Source of the DNA: Streptomyces cyaneochromogenes
GTDB lineage: Bacteria; Actinomycetota; Actinomycetes; Streptomycetales; Streptomycetaceae
Direction of reading: 5' to 3'
NCBI RefSeq assembly: GCF_003963535.1
Contig: NZ_CP034539.1
Coordinates: 1,922,001-1,986,000, forward strand
Length of the DNA: 64,000 nucleotides
The notes under the pieces are model-generated. The model was not told the DNA's origin. It saw only the letters and a program-made list of their open reading frames with translations, and did no database searches. This document shows positions 51,904 through 61,769 of this stretch, piece by piece; the first letter of the stretch is position 1; each line of letters opens with the position of its first letter. Made by a program: the position numbers and the translations under genes.

Positions 51904-51948
51904 GTGCGCACGCCCCTCGCTCACCTGATCGCCTGTTGTCCCTCACTC

Positions 51949-52455
51949 CTATCCCCGCGCTCCGCGGGCCGCAACCTCCGGTGTGAGCAAACGACGCAGA
52001 CATCCCAGGCATCTGGAACGTTCTGGACCAAGACTGCCCTGTGAGATACCCAACTCCCCCGCGATTTCCCGGTATGTCAGGTCGTCCGGGGAGAGGAGGG
52101 CCTCCACGAGCGCGGGGCAGCGGCCGGGGAGTCGGCGGACCGCTTCGCGCAGGGCGCGGTGGCGGGCGGCCGTGAGGGCCAGGTGTTCCGGGTCGTGGGC
52201 ACGCTCGTCCGCCGGCTCGCGCTCATACGGCCGTTCGAACCGCGTCGTACGGCGGCTGCGGCGCGCCTCGGCGCGAACGGCCCTGCGCAGCCAGCCCGGC
52301 GGGTCCACGGGCGGGCCGTGCGAGTCGAGGCGTTCGAGGAGGCGGAGCCAGACCGCCTGTTCCAGGTCCGCGGGCTCCGCTCCGGAGGCGGGTGCCTCGG
52401 CCGAGGCCTCGGCGGTGAGCAGGGGGCGCAGCACGGCAAGCAGGTCGTCCGTCAT
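51949..52455 (-). CDS. Sigma-70 family (ECF-like) RNA polymerase sigma factor
   Basis: 168 residues. Region 2 is short and atypical (EQAVWLRLLERLDSHGPPVDPPGWLRRAVRAEARRSRR), while region 4 is well formed: REAVRRLPGRCPALVEALLSPDDLTYREIAGELGISQGSLGPERSRCLGCLRRLL, with the helix-turn-helix EIAGELGISQGSLGPERSR. No anti-sigma gene is adjacent. The weak region 2 leaves open that it is a degenerate or specialised factor. ATG 52455 lacks a clear ribosome site; a GTG lies 9 bp upstream. Confidence 0.8.
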   Translation of the reverse strand: MTDDLLAVLRPLLTAEASAEAPASGAEPADLEQAVWLRLLERLDSHGPPVDPPGWLRRAVRAEARRSRRTTRFERPYEREPADERAHDPEHLALTAARHRALREAVRRLPGRCPALVEALLSPDDLTYREIAGELGISQGSLGPERSRCLGCLRRLLTPEVAARGARG

Positions 52456-52529
52456 ATGCGGCACGACGCGGCCGCCCGGGCGCGAGGTTGCCCGGGCGGC
52501 CGACGCTCACCCCAACCGGGGCGTGGGTC

Positions 52530-53699
52530 TCAGCCGTTGACGAAGTCCTCGCGGGCCAGCACGCCGGTGTCCGGATTGTCGGTGAAGACGCCGTCGATGC
52601 CGGTCGCGAAGTACGTCTTGTAGGCGCCGAAGACGTCGCCGTAGGCGTCCGGGTCGGTGCCCTTGCGGAAGTTCGCGGGCAGGAAGGGGTTCTCGTTGCG
52701 CATGGTCCAGGGGTGCAGGAGCAGGCCGACCTTGTGCGCGTCGTTCACCAGCGTGGTGGGCGTGGTGAGGTTGCCGTTCGCGTCCCTCGGGATGATCAGG
52801 TCCAGGGTGGTGCCGAGGCCCTGGGCGTAGGAGGCGATCTCGCGCAGGCCGGCCGGCTTGACCAGGTCGGCCACGGTGCGCGGGTCGCCCGTCTCGATGA
52901 AGTCCCAGGGGCGGGTGGTCGGGCCGGAGAGCAGGACCACGAGCGGGTTGTCGACCAGCTTGTTCAGGCGCTGGATGCTGGTCGGCTCGAAGGACTGGAT
53001 GATGACCGGGGAGGTTCGCCGGTCCTTGCCGTGCTTGTGCAGCACCTTGGCGATCCGCTCCTCCAGGCCGAGGCCCAGCTTGCGGAAGTAGGTGGGGTGC
53101 TTGAGCTCGGGGTAGATCCAGACCTGCTTGCCGCGCTTGCGGGTCTGCTCGTCCTGCCACTTCAGGACCTCTTCGAAGGTGGGGATCTCCCAGCGGCCGT
53201 TGTAGAGGGTGTTGTGCGGGCGGTTGGCCGGGATGCGCTCGGTCGCGCGCAGGGTCTTCAGCTCGGCGAGCGTGAAGTCCTCGGTGAACCAGCCGGTGGT
53301 GGAGACGCCGTCGAGGAGCTTGGTCTTCTTGCGGTCGGCGAACTCGGGGTGGGCGGCGACGTCGGTCGTGCCGCCGATCTCCGGCTCGTGCCGGCAGACC
53401 AGGTGGCCGTCCTTGGTGGGCACGAGATCGCCCGCCTCGACGATGTCCGCGCCCATGTCGAGGGCCAGCTGGTAGGAGCCCAGGGTGTGCTCGGGCCGGT
53501 AGCCGCTGGCGCCGCGGTGGCCGATGATCGTCGGCTTGGGCAGGCTCTTCAGGCCACCGCCCCCGCCACCGTGCCGGGCCTCCGCCGCCTTCGCCGTACC
53601 GGACAGCCCCAGGACCGCGCCGCCCGCGCCGAGCACGGCCGCGCCGAGAAGCATCCGCCGTCCGGTCCCGCCAGCCTGCTCGTTCTCCTGCGTTCCCAT
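52530..53699 (-). CDS. glpQ: Secreted glycerophosphodiester phosphodiesterase
   Basis: 389 residues. Tat-like signal (GGTGRRMLLGAAVLGAGGAVLGLSGTAKAAEA). Catalytic GDPD sequence PTIIGHRGASGYRPEHTLGSYQLALDMGADIVEAGDLVPTKDGHLVCRHEPEI, with HR, E and H of the active site, then a TIM-barrel with VWIYPELKHP and GVFTDNPD. One deviation is DIVEAG where most GDPDs have a D/E-x-D pattern. It releases glycerol-3-phosphate from glycerophosphodiesters outside the cell. In S. coelicolor glpQ genes are phosphate-controlled through PhoP. Confidence 0.93.
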   Translation of the reverse strand: MGTQENEQAGGTGRRMLLGAAVLGAGGAVLGLSGTAKAAEARHGGGGGGLKSLPKPTIIGHRGASGYRPEHTLGSYQLALDMGADIVEAGDLVPTKDGHLVCRHEPEIGGTTDVAAHPEFADRKKTKLLDGVSTTGWFTEDFTLAELKTLRATERIPANRPHNTLYNGRWEIPTFEEVLKWQDEQTRKRGKQVWIYPELKHPTYFRKLGLGLEERIAKVLHKHGKDRRTSPVIIQSFEPTSIQRLNKLVDNPLVVLLSGPTTRPWDFIETGDPRTVADLVKPAGLREIASYAQGLGTTLDLIIPRDANGNLTTPTTLVNDAHKVGLLLHPWTMRNENPFLPANFRKGTDPDAYGDVFGAYKTYFATGIDGVFTDNPDTGVLAREDFVNG

Positions 53700-54101
53700 G
53701 AGCGCCCTTCCTGCCCGTCCGTTCGACTTCTTCGTTCGGCTCCGCCTCCGGGGCGCGCCGTGGTGCGGGCCGATCCTAGGTGCGTGTACATGACGGACGG
53801 GAGACCTCCGGCGGAACGCGCGGGTGACGCTGGATGTCGTACGTGAAGGGAGTGATGACGGCCCGTCGGATTCGGTTCCCGGACACGGGGAACGCGTCCG
53901 GTATGCCCCGAGGGCGATGTCCGTCACACCGTGGCGGGCGCGTTACGTGCCGCCCTCGGCGCGCCACCGCAGGTAAACCAGCGTCAACAGTGCGTAAGAC
54001 GTCGGTGAAGTCGGCGCACCCGATGTGCGGGATCCCGGGAACCGCGAGTATCGTCCTCACCTGCACAGACTTCTACGAATCCCTTGACACCGGAGGGCCC
54101 G
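53700..54101. promoter_or_regulatory. Divergent control region of glpQ and plsC
   Basis: 402 bp without a gene. On the minus strand, TAGGAT (53773-53778) could be the glpQ -10, with no good -35. Further upstream (about 53815-53870) are TTCAC, GTCACCC and GTTCC blocks spaced roughly one helical turn apart, as in PHO-box direct repeats, but the register is imperfect. No plsC promoter is clear. Confidence 0.35.
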
Positions 54102-54776
54102 TTGTCCCGCTTCGCGCTCATCAAGGCAGTGCTCGGACCGATCATGCGCCTGATGTTCCGCCCACAGGTGGAGGGCGCGGAGCACATCCCGGGCGACGGT
54201 CCGGTCATCCTGGCCGGCAACCACCTGACCTTCATCGACTCGATGATCCTGCCGCTGGTCTGCGACCGTCAGGTCCTCTTCATCGGCAAGGACGAGTACG
54301 TCACCGGCAAGGGCGTCAAGGGCCGCCTCATGGCCTGGTTCTTCACCGGTGTCGGCATGATCCCGGTCGACCGGGACGGCGGCCGGGGCGGCGTCGCGGC
54401 GCTGATGACCGGACGCCGGATCCTGGAGGAGGGCAAGGTCTTCGGCATCTACCCCGAGGGCACACGGTCCCCCGACGGGCGGCTGTACCGGGGTCGTACG
54501 GGCATCGCGCGCCTCACGCTCATGACCGGGGCGCCGGTCGTCCCGTTCGCCATGATCGGCACGGACAAGATCCAGCCGGGCGGGGCGGGTATGCCCCGGC
54601 CGCGCAAGGTGACGGTGCGGTTCGGTGAGGCGATGGAGTTCTCGCGGTACGAGGGGATGGACCGGGACCGTTATGTCCTGCGGGCCGTCACCGACTCCGT
54701 GATGGCGGAGGTCATGCGGCTGTCCGGGCAGGAGTACGTGGACATGTACGCGAGCAAGGCCAAAGAGGCGGCGTAA
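54102..54776 (+). CDS. plsC: 1-acyl-sn-glycerol-3-phosphate acyltransferase (PlsC family)
   Basis: 224 residues from a TTG start (GGAGGG 4 bp upstream; another TTG lies 18 bp before). Motifs: NHLTFIDS (HX4D), GVGMIPVDRD, YPEGTRSPDG (EGT/R) and VVPFAMIGTD. It acylates lysophosphatidate to phosphatidate at the membrane in phospholipid synthesis. It lies beside glpQ, so both concern glycerol-3-phosphate and phospholipid turnover. The TTG start is rare and may keep expression low. Confidence 0.92.
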   Translation: MSRFALIKAVLGPIMRLMFRPQVEGAEHIPGDGPVILAGNHLTFIDSMILPLVCDRQVLFIGKDEYVTGKGVKGRLMAWFFTGVGMIPVDRDGGRGGVAALMTGRRILEEGKVFGIYPEGTRSPDGRLYRGRTGIARLTLMTGAPVVPFAMIGTDKIQPGGAGMPRPRKVTVRFGEAMEFSRYEGMDRDRYVLRAVTDSVMAEVMRLSGQEYVDMYASKAKEAA

Positions 54777-54791
54777 CTCCTCGGCAGAGCT

Positions 54792-55757
54792 TCAGACGGC
54801 GGGCTGCACTTCGGGTGGCCCGCCGTCCGTGTGTTCAGACCCGGGCGCGGGAAACCACAGCACGAACGTCGAGCCCTCCCCCGCCCGCGAGAACAACCGC
54901 ACCTGACCGCCGTGCCAGATCTGCCGGACGATCGCCAGGCTCAGCCCCGCACGCCGGCGCGGCGCAGGGCGTCGTGGTCGCCGATGACGGTGAGGCCGGG
55001 TGAGAGGCGGCGGCGCAGGGTGAGGCCGCGGTCGGCGGCGAGCGGGGCGAACTCCTCGCATGCCTCGTCGGCCGCTGCGGCCAGGTCGGCGTCGGCGAGG
55101 GCGGGCGCGTTGCGGCGGGCGGTGGCCAGGAGGCCCTCGACGAGCCGGGTCATACGGGTGGTCGCGCGGTCCACGCCGCGGGCCGCCGAACGGCGATCCT
55201 CGTCGTCCGACTCCTCGGCGAGCAGTACGGCGTCCAGGTTGGCGCGGATGTCGGCGAGCGGGCTGCGCAGTTCGTGCGAGGCGTCGTCGATGAGCTGACG
55301 CTGGGCGCGGAACGCCTCGTCGAGCCGGTCGAGCATGGAGTCGACGGTTTCGGCGAGGTCGCGCAGCTCGTCCTTCGGGCCCTTGAGGTGGATGCGCTCG
55401 GACAGGTCGGTGGCCTGGATCTCGGCGGCCGTGCGGGAGATCTCGTGTACGGGGCGCAGGGCGCGGCCGGATCCAGCCGACGGCGAGGCTTGCGACGGCG
55501 AAGGAGAAGCGGCGCAGCTGGCGAGCGTCTCGTAGTTCACGGCGGCCTCGACCTCCGCGACCTTGACCGCGTCGAACTCCGCCACCTCCCGGCCGTTGAC
55601 GATCTCCGTCACGGAGAGCGGCTTGGTGACGGCGTGCGCCTCGCCGCTGCGCTCGACGGCGAGGTAGGTGCCGCCGAGGACGAGGGCGGTGAGGACGAAG
55701 AGGAGGGCCGGGGTACAGGACGGTCAGGCGGAAGCGGATGGTGTGCGTGAACGCGGG
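54792..55757 (-). pseudogene. Broken sensor histidine kinase
   Basis: In one frame: LSVTEIVNGREVAEFDAVKV, a HAMP-like stretch (RPVHEISRTAAEIQATDLSERIHLKGPKDELRDLAETVDSMLDRLDEAF) and the phospho-acceptor domain (RQLIDDASHELRSPLADIRANLDAVL with H). It then runs out at GDHDALRRAGVRG and stop near 54941. The last part of the ATPase domain (LSLAIVRQIWHGGQVRLFSRAGEGSTFVLWF) is in another frame, and the N box, G1 box and about 60-70 residues between are missing. At the 5' end, IRFRLTVLY is cut from PALLFVLTALVLGG by a frameshift near 55715, and no start is found before the repeat at 55781. No response regulator is adjacent. Confidence 0.8.
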
Positions 55758-55780
55758 GAGCCGGATCCGCCGCCGCCGGA

Positions 55781-55840
55781 CCGTGGGGGCTGGTCGCGCC
55801 CACGTGGCGGAGCCGCACCTCGATACGGCCCCGCGCCCCT
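55781..55840 (-). repeat. Dispersed intergenic repeat, family B copy 2 (inverted)
   Basis: 60 bp; the reverse complement starts AGGGGCGCGGGGCCGTATCG and contains TGCGGCTCCGCCACGTGGGC. It aligns without gaps to the copy at 17558-17617 with about six or seven differences. It lies between the 3' end of the MFS gene and the damaged 5' end of the histidine kinase remnant. Confidence 0.8.
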
Positions 55841-57365
55841 AGGGTCGGCCGTCCAACCGTTGGCCGCGGAGGAGGAACCATGCTGCCAACGCTGCGGCGA
55901 GCAGTACGGCCGCCCCTGCTCCCGCCGCGACGGCGAGACCGTCGACGAAGGAACTGCGGGCCGCTTCCAGCATCGCCTCGGACGTCTGCGCCGGCATACC
56001 CGCCGCCGCCTCCACCGCGCCGCCCAACGACTCGTGGGCCTCCGCCGGTGTGCCCACCGGGCCGGAGAACCCGCGGTACACGCCGGTCACGATCGATCCC
56101 AGTACGGCGATTCCCATGGCCGCGCCCAGCTCGTACGCCGTTTCCGACACCGCGGACGCGGCGCCCGCCTGCTCCTTCGGCACGCTGGAGAGGATCACGT
56201 CCGACGTCACCGTGAAGGAGAAGCCCGCGCCGACGCCGACCACCAGCAGGGCGGCCCCGAGCAGGGGGTAGCCCGTCGAGCGGTCGATCACCGTGAGCAC
56301 GGCCAGGGCGAGGCCGATCGCCGCCAGGCCGCCGGAGACCACGGCCCGTACTGAGTAGCGGCGGGCCACGCGGCCGGCGATCAGACCGGCCACGACCGCA
56401 CCGATCGCGGCCGGCAGTTCGGCGAGACCCGCCTCCAACGGGCCCCTGCCCTGCACGAGTTGCAGGAACTGGGAGAGGAAGAACACCAGGCCGGACAGGC
56501 CGAGGATGGTCAGCAGGTCGGCGAGCACGGCGCCGCTGAAGCCACGGCGGCGGAACAGCCGCATGTCCAGCAGCGGGGTCGGCAGGGTGAGTTGGCGGCG
56601 TACGAAGCCGTACAGCGCGGCCGCGCCCAGCAGGCCCGCGGCGAGCGTGGCCCAGGTGAAGCCGTGGGAGGCCGCCTCCTTGACGGCGTACACCACACCG
56701 ATCATGCCGACGAGCGACAGGGCGACGCTGATCAGGTCCCACGGACCGGGACTCGGGTTCCGGGACTCGGGCAGCAGCTTGATGCCGACGAGGACGAGGA
56801 CCACCATGACCGGCAGGTTGATCAGGAAGACCGAGCCCCACCAGAAGTGTTCGAGCAGGAAGCCACCGACGATCGGGCCGACGGCCGTACCGGCGGAGGC
56901 GGTCGCGCCCCAGATGCCGATGGCGAGGCTGCGCTCGCGCGGGTCGTGGAAGAGGTTGCGGATCAGGGCGAGGGTGGCGGGCATCAGGGTCGCGCCCGCG
57001 ACACCGAGCAACGCCCGGGCCGCGATCATCAGTTCGGGCGTCGTCGCGTAGGCGTTGAGCACGGATATCGCGCCGAACGCCGTGGCGCCGACGAGCAGGA
57101 TCCGCTTGCGGCCCATGCGGTCGCCCAGGCTGCCCATCGACACGAGCAGGCCCGCGATCACGAAGGAGTAGACGTCGCCTATCCACAGGAGCTGGTTCCC
57201 GGTGGGCTTCAGGTCCTCGCTGATGTAGGGGGTCGCGAGGCCGAGGACGGTCGCGTCGACGGCCACCAGCAGCACGGCGAGGACGAGGACGGACAGCGCC
57301 AGCCAACGGCCGGGGCGCTTGGTCACCGCCTCGGTCGTGGTCGCCGGCTGCAGGGTGCTGGTCAT
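55839..57365 (-). CDS. MFS drug transporter, DHA2 (14-helix) family
   Basis: 508 residues with about 14 transmembrane segments. Signatures are WIGDVYSFVIAGLLVSMGSLGDRMGRKRILLVG (motif A), LLGVAGATLMPATLALIRNLF and the antiporter motif C region GATASAGTAVGPIVGGFL. It would export hydrophobic cations or drugs by proton antiport. The start ATG overlaps the TetR stop (ATGA), so it is the regulator's operon partner. Substrate unknown; proteins of this type include SmvA/QacA-like quaternary amine exporters. Confidence 0.93.
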   Translation of the reverse strand: MTSTLQPATTTEAVTKRPGRWLALSVLVLAVLLVAVDATVLGLATPYISEDLKPTGNQLLWIGDVYSFVIAGLLVSMGSLGDRMGRKRILLVGATAFGAISVLNAYATTPELMIAARALLGVAGATLMPATLALIRNLFHDPRERSLAIGIWGATASAGTAVGPIVGGFLLEHFWWGSVFLINLPVMVVLVLVGIKLLPESRNPSPGPWDLISVALSLVGMIGVVYAVKEAASHGFTWATLAAGLLGAAALYGFVRRQLTLPTPLLDMRLFRRRGFSGAVLADLLTILGLSGLVFFLSQFLQLVQGRGPLEAGLAELPAAIGAVVAGLIAGRVARRYSVRAVVSGGLAAIGLALAVLTVIDRSTGYPLLGAALLVVGVGAGFSFTVTSDVILSSVPKEQAGAASAVSETAYELGAAMGIAVLGSIVTGVYRGFSGPVGTPAEAHESLGGAVEAAAGMPAQTSEAMLEAARSSFVDGLAVAAGAGAAVLLAAALAAWFLLRGQRLDGRP

Positions 57366-57928
57366 GATTCCTCTCTCGGTTGTTCGGGTTGACGCAGTGC
57401 GCCGCCGAGCAGCAGCTCGACGATCATGTGGGTGAAGTCGTTGCGGGCGACCCTGCCCTCCGAGACCGCCCAGGCCCCGGAGGCCAGCAGGCCGTAGAGC
57501 GCCTCGGTGAGCCAGGCCGGGGTGAGGTCGATACGGAACTCACCGCTCTGCTGGCCGCGCCGGAACAGCGCGGCGATGCGGTCGTCGATGCGGGCCCAGC
57601 CCGCGTTCTGCTCCTCGCCCTCGAACAGCTGGTTCTCCGTGTAGAGGAACGCCAGCAGTGCGGCCGCGGGCTCGATCTCGCGGACCAGCCGGTGCACGGC
57701 GTCGCGCGCCGCCCCCTCGTCGGGGCGGGCCGCGTCCAGCGCGGCCTCGCACTCCGCGATGCCGAGCGACTCCAGCGCCCGTACGAGGGCGTCGCGCCCG
57801 GCGAAGTGCCGGTGCAGCGTGGCACGGCTGATCCCGGCCGCCTTGGCGACCTCGTCCATGGTGGCGGTGGATTTGCGGGTCAGCAGGGCTGCGGCGGTGC
57901 GCAGTACGTGATCACGATCGACGGCCAT
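57362..57928 (-). CDS. TetR-family transcriptional repressor
   Basis: 188 residues. Helix-turn-helix at the N terminus: LLTRKSTATMDEVAKAAGISRATLHRHFAGRDALVRALE. The C-terminal helical ligand-binding domain (from about 60) is typical of multidrug-exporter repressors. It overlaps the MFS gene and lies just downstream of a palindromic operator, so it probably autoregulates and represses the exporter until a ligand binds. A -10 box 6 bp before the ATG and the absence of a ribosome site indicate a leaderless mRNA. Confidence 0.93.
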   Translation of the reverse strand: MAVDRDHVLRTAAALLTRKSTATMDEVAKAAGISRATLHRHFAGRDALVRALESLGIAECEAALDAARPDEGAARDAVHRLVREIEPAAALLAFLYTENQLFEGEEQNAGWARIDDRIAALFRRGQQSGEFRIDLTPAWLTEALYGLLASGAWAVSEGRVARNDFTHMIVELLLGGALRQPEQPREES

Positions 57929-57934
57929 GAGACA

Positions 57935-57966
57935 AGAGTAGCGCATGTGAGACATTCATGTCTCAC
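57935..57966 (-). promoter_or_regulatory. tetR-MFS promoter with palindromic operator
   Basis: The operator is a perfect palindrome with 2-bp centre, GTGAGACAT-TC-ATGTCTCAC (57947-57966). On the minus strand a promoter GAGACA-N18-TACTCT runs through it: the -35 and most of the spacer are inside the operator, and the -10 (57935-57940) is outside. Initiation should fall on or next to the tetR ATG. Confidence 0.7.
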
Positions 57967-58010
57967 CGCGGGCATGGGTGACTCATGGCTGTCGATCAGC
58001 GGGGTGTGCG

Positions 58011-58982
58011 TCAGTGCCAGGGCAGCTGCCCGCGCCGCTCCCAGTACGCGCCCGGCTCCTCCACCAGCACGGCGAGCCGCTCCAGCTGGCCCTCGTCGAG
58101 GTCGACCACGGCGGCGTGCAGGTTGGACGCGAGCTGCACGGTCGTCGCCGCGCCGGAGAGGACCACGCCGACCCAGGGCCGGCGGAGGATCAGCGCGAGG
58201 GCGACGGCGTCGCAGCCCAGGGACGTTTCCTCCGCCACGGCCTTCAGCGCGTCCGGTGCGTGCGGGTCCGCGAGGCGTCCGTTGGCCATGCCCTCCTTCA
58301 CGATCACCGTGAGCCCGGCGTCGTGGGCCTCGGCGAGGGCGGGGGCGGCCGAGGTCTCCAGGGCGTTGTACGTCGACTGGACGGTACGGAAGAGGGGCTC
58401 GCCGTCGACCGTCACGGCGAGGGCGGCACGGATCGCGTCGGCCTGGGCGGGGCCGCTGGTGGAGAAGCCGACGGTGAGACCCTGGGCCGCGGCCTCGGCG
58501 AGCCTGGCGTGGAGGTCCTTGTCGGTGAGGGCGGGGCTGTCCGGGGTCACCGAGTGGATCTGGTAGAGGTCGAGGCGGTCGCCGAGGAGGGCGTCGGACT
58601 CGGCGCGCTGGCGCTCGTACGTCTGGAGGCTGTGGTCCTTGACCTCGTGCTTCTCGGCGTCGGTGGTCCAGTCGGCGGTGTAGGTGTAGCCCCACTTGCT
58701 GCCCACGACGATGTCCTCGAGGTCGGGGCGGGCGTTCAGCCAGTCGGCGAGGAACTCCTCGGAGCGGCCGTAGGAGCGGGCCACGTCGAAGTAGCGGACG
58801 CCCTGGGCGTAGGCGGCGTCGAGGAGTTCGTGGGTGCGGTGGCGCAGGGCGTCGACGGTGCGCTCGGCCGGGAGGTCGTCCTCCCGGCCGAGATTGATGT
58901 AGCCCGGGCGGCCGACGGCGGCCAGACCCAGACCGATGTGCGCGGTGGGGGTGGTCGCGGCGGCCAGACGACTGAAGGGCAT
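58011..58982 (-). CDS. Aldo/keto reductase
   Basis: 323 residues, ATG start. Catalytic residues are in YFDVARSYGRSEEFLADWL (D and Y), VGSKWGY (K) and LYQIHSVTPDS (H), with VGFSTSGPAQ and VVLSGAATTVQLASNL for NADPH binding. It reduces an aldehyde or ketone, or oxidises an alcohol, in the cytosol. It is divergent from no close gene; the 82 bp to the tetR operator hold nothing else. Substrate unknown. Confidence 0.92.
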   Translation of the reverse strand: MPFSRLAAATTPTAHIGLGLAAVGRPGYINLGREDDLPAERTVDALRHRTHELLDAAYAQGVRYFDVARSYGRSEEFLADWLNARPDLEDIVVGSKWGYTYTADWTTDAEKHEVKDHSLQTYERQRAESDALLGDRLDLYQIHSVTPDSPALTDKDLHARLAEAAAQGLTVGFSTSGPAQADAIRAALAVTVDGEPLFRTVQSTYNALETSAAPALAEAHDAGLTVIVKEGMANGRLADPHAPDALKAVAEETSLGCDAVALALILRRPWVGVVLSGAATTVQLASNLHAAVVDLDEGQLERLAVLVEEPGAYWERRGQLPWH

Positions 58983-59046
58983 GGGGCGCTCCCTGCACGA
59001 TCGGCGGAGGGGGGATCCGGCACCAATCTACCCAGCCCCGGGCGGT

Positions 59047-59874
59047 TCAGCCGGAGCCGACGCAGCGCGGGACGAAGGCCGGGTCGGCCGGTCCGTCGCG
59101 CTTGAGGGCGTTGAGCACCCAGCTCTCGACCAGCGGCGACTTGGTCGCCTGGTCGTGCTCGGTGATGTTCAACGGGCAGCGGTCCTGGAGCAGCACGTTG
59201 GTCACGTAGGAGGCGGGGCCGTCGAGGAAGGAGCTGGTGTAGGGCAGCACCACCTCGTCGTAGCGCGTGGCGATCGCCGTGTAGTCGGGGCCCACCGGGG
59301 CCTCCGGGTCGGCGTTGAGCTTCTGGAGGAAGTCCGAGCCGGCGGTCTGGTCGACGCACGAGGGGCAGACGGTGGCGCCGGCCACGAGGGCGAGCGGGTT
59401 GGTGGTGCCGTGGTTGGAGGGCACGATGCCGACGAGGTCGTCGACCTTGGTCGCGCCCCCGAGGAACTTCACGTAGTAGCGGGGCATCATGCCGCCCTGA
59501 CTGTGGCCGACGAGGTCGGCCTTCTTGGCGCCGGTCGCGCCGAGCACGGCGTTCACGAAGTCGCGCAGCTCGGCCGCCGAGTCCGCGACCGGGGCGGTCT
59601 CCAGATCGCCGTACTCGAAGGAGAAGACGCAGTGACCGGCGTCCGCGAGTGCGGGCGACAGGGTCAGCCAGTTCTCGTACGAGGTCTTGAAGGTGCCGTT
59701 CACCAGGACCACGGGCTGCGGGTGGGCGGAGTCCGGCTTGCAGGACCAGTTGTTGGCGCCGGGGGGCGGCGTGTCGGCGGCGCCCGCGGGGGCGGTGAGC
59801 CCGAAGGCGCAGAGCGCGGCCATGACGGCGAGGGCGAGGAGGCGGACTGTTCGTCTTGTACGTCTTGCGCGCAT
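59047..59874 (-). CDS. Secreted triacylglycerol lipase / esterase (class 2 lipase)
   Basis: 275 residues. Signal peptide MRARRTRRTVRLLALAVMAALCAFGLTAPAGA-AD. The mature protein has the lipase start PVVLVNGTFKTSYENWLTLSPALADAGHCVFSFEYGD, nucleophile elbow VGHSQGGMMPRYYVKFLGG (GHSQG) and a Cys pair (VCPSCVD). This is the extracellular alpha/beta hydrolase class of actinomycetes. It stands alone, downstream of argH on the same strand but separated by a terminator. Confidence 0.9.
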   Translation of the reverse strand: MRARRTRRTVRLLALAVMAALCAFGLTAPAGAADTPPPGANNWSCKPDSAHPQPVVLVNGTFKTSYENWLTLSPALADAGHCVFSFEYGDLETAPVADSAAELRDFVNAVLGATGAKKADLVGHSQGGMMPRYYVKFLGGATKVDDLVGIVPSNHGTTNPLALVAGATVCPSCVDQTAGSDFLQKLNADPEAPVGPDYTAIATRYDEVVLPYTSSFLDGPASYVTNVLLQDRCPLNITEHDQATKSPLVESWVLNALKRDGPADPAFVPRCVGSG

Positions 59875-60015
59875 GACGTCCCTTTCATGCTCGGCTTCGA
59901 CCGGTCGGCGTTCGACAATGTCGACCGGAACCGGAATCGTTACTTCCGAGTAAGGGCAAGTCAAGGTTTCGGCCAGTGGCTGATTTCCTTCTGTTACCGA
60001 GCGGGCCGGGCAGCA

Positions 60016-60047
60016 CGAAGGGCCCGGACGGAGGTCCGGGCCCTTCG
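60016..60047 (-). terminator. Terminator of argH
   Basis: A perfect 14-bp stem CGAAGGGCCCGGAC / GTCCGGGCCCTTCG with loop GGAG, 15 bp beyond the argH stop codon. No long T run. Confidence 0.85.
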
Positions 60048-60062
60048 GAGGACTGAAACGGG

Positions 60063-61577
<1,515 letters not shown>

Positions 61578-61593
61578 TCACCACACAGTGACC

Positions 61594-61628
61594 TGCATGA
61601 GTATGCAGAGTTATGCATGATTCGTCAA
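61594..61628 (-). promoter_or_regulatory. argH promoter with ARG box
   Basis: On the minus strand TTGACG, a 17-bp spacer, and CATACT (61600-61605). The spacer and following bases hold ATGCATAACT-CTGCATACTC-ATGCAG, with three ATGCA/TGCAT half-sites as in ArgR (ARG) boxes. Bound ArgR with arginine would cover the promoter directly. Confidence 0.7.
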
Positions 61629-61769
61629 TCTGGACCCGTCACGGCAGCGCCTCGGCGGAAAATTCGCGTCGCCTTTGAACGCGAGAAACCGCTTACCCGT
61701 ACCTCTCGCCGAACGCAGGCGCCGCGTTCGTAAACGACGACCACTCCCGAACCCGAGTGAGGCATCCGC

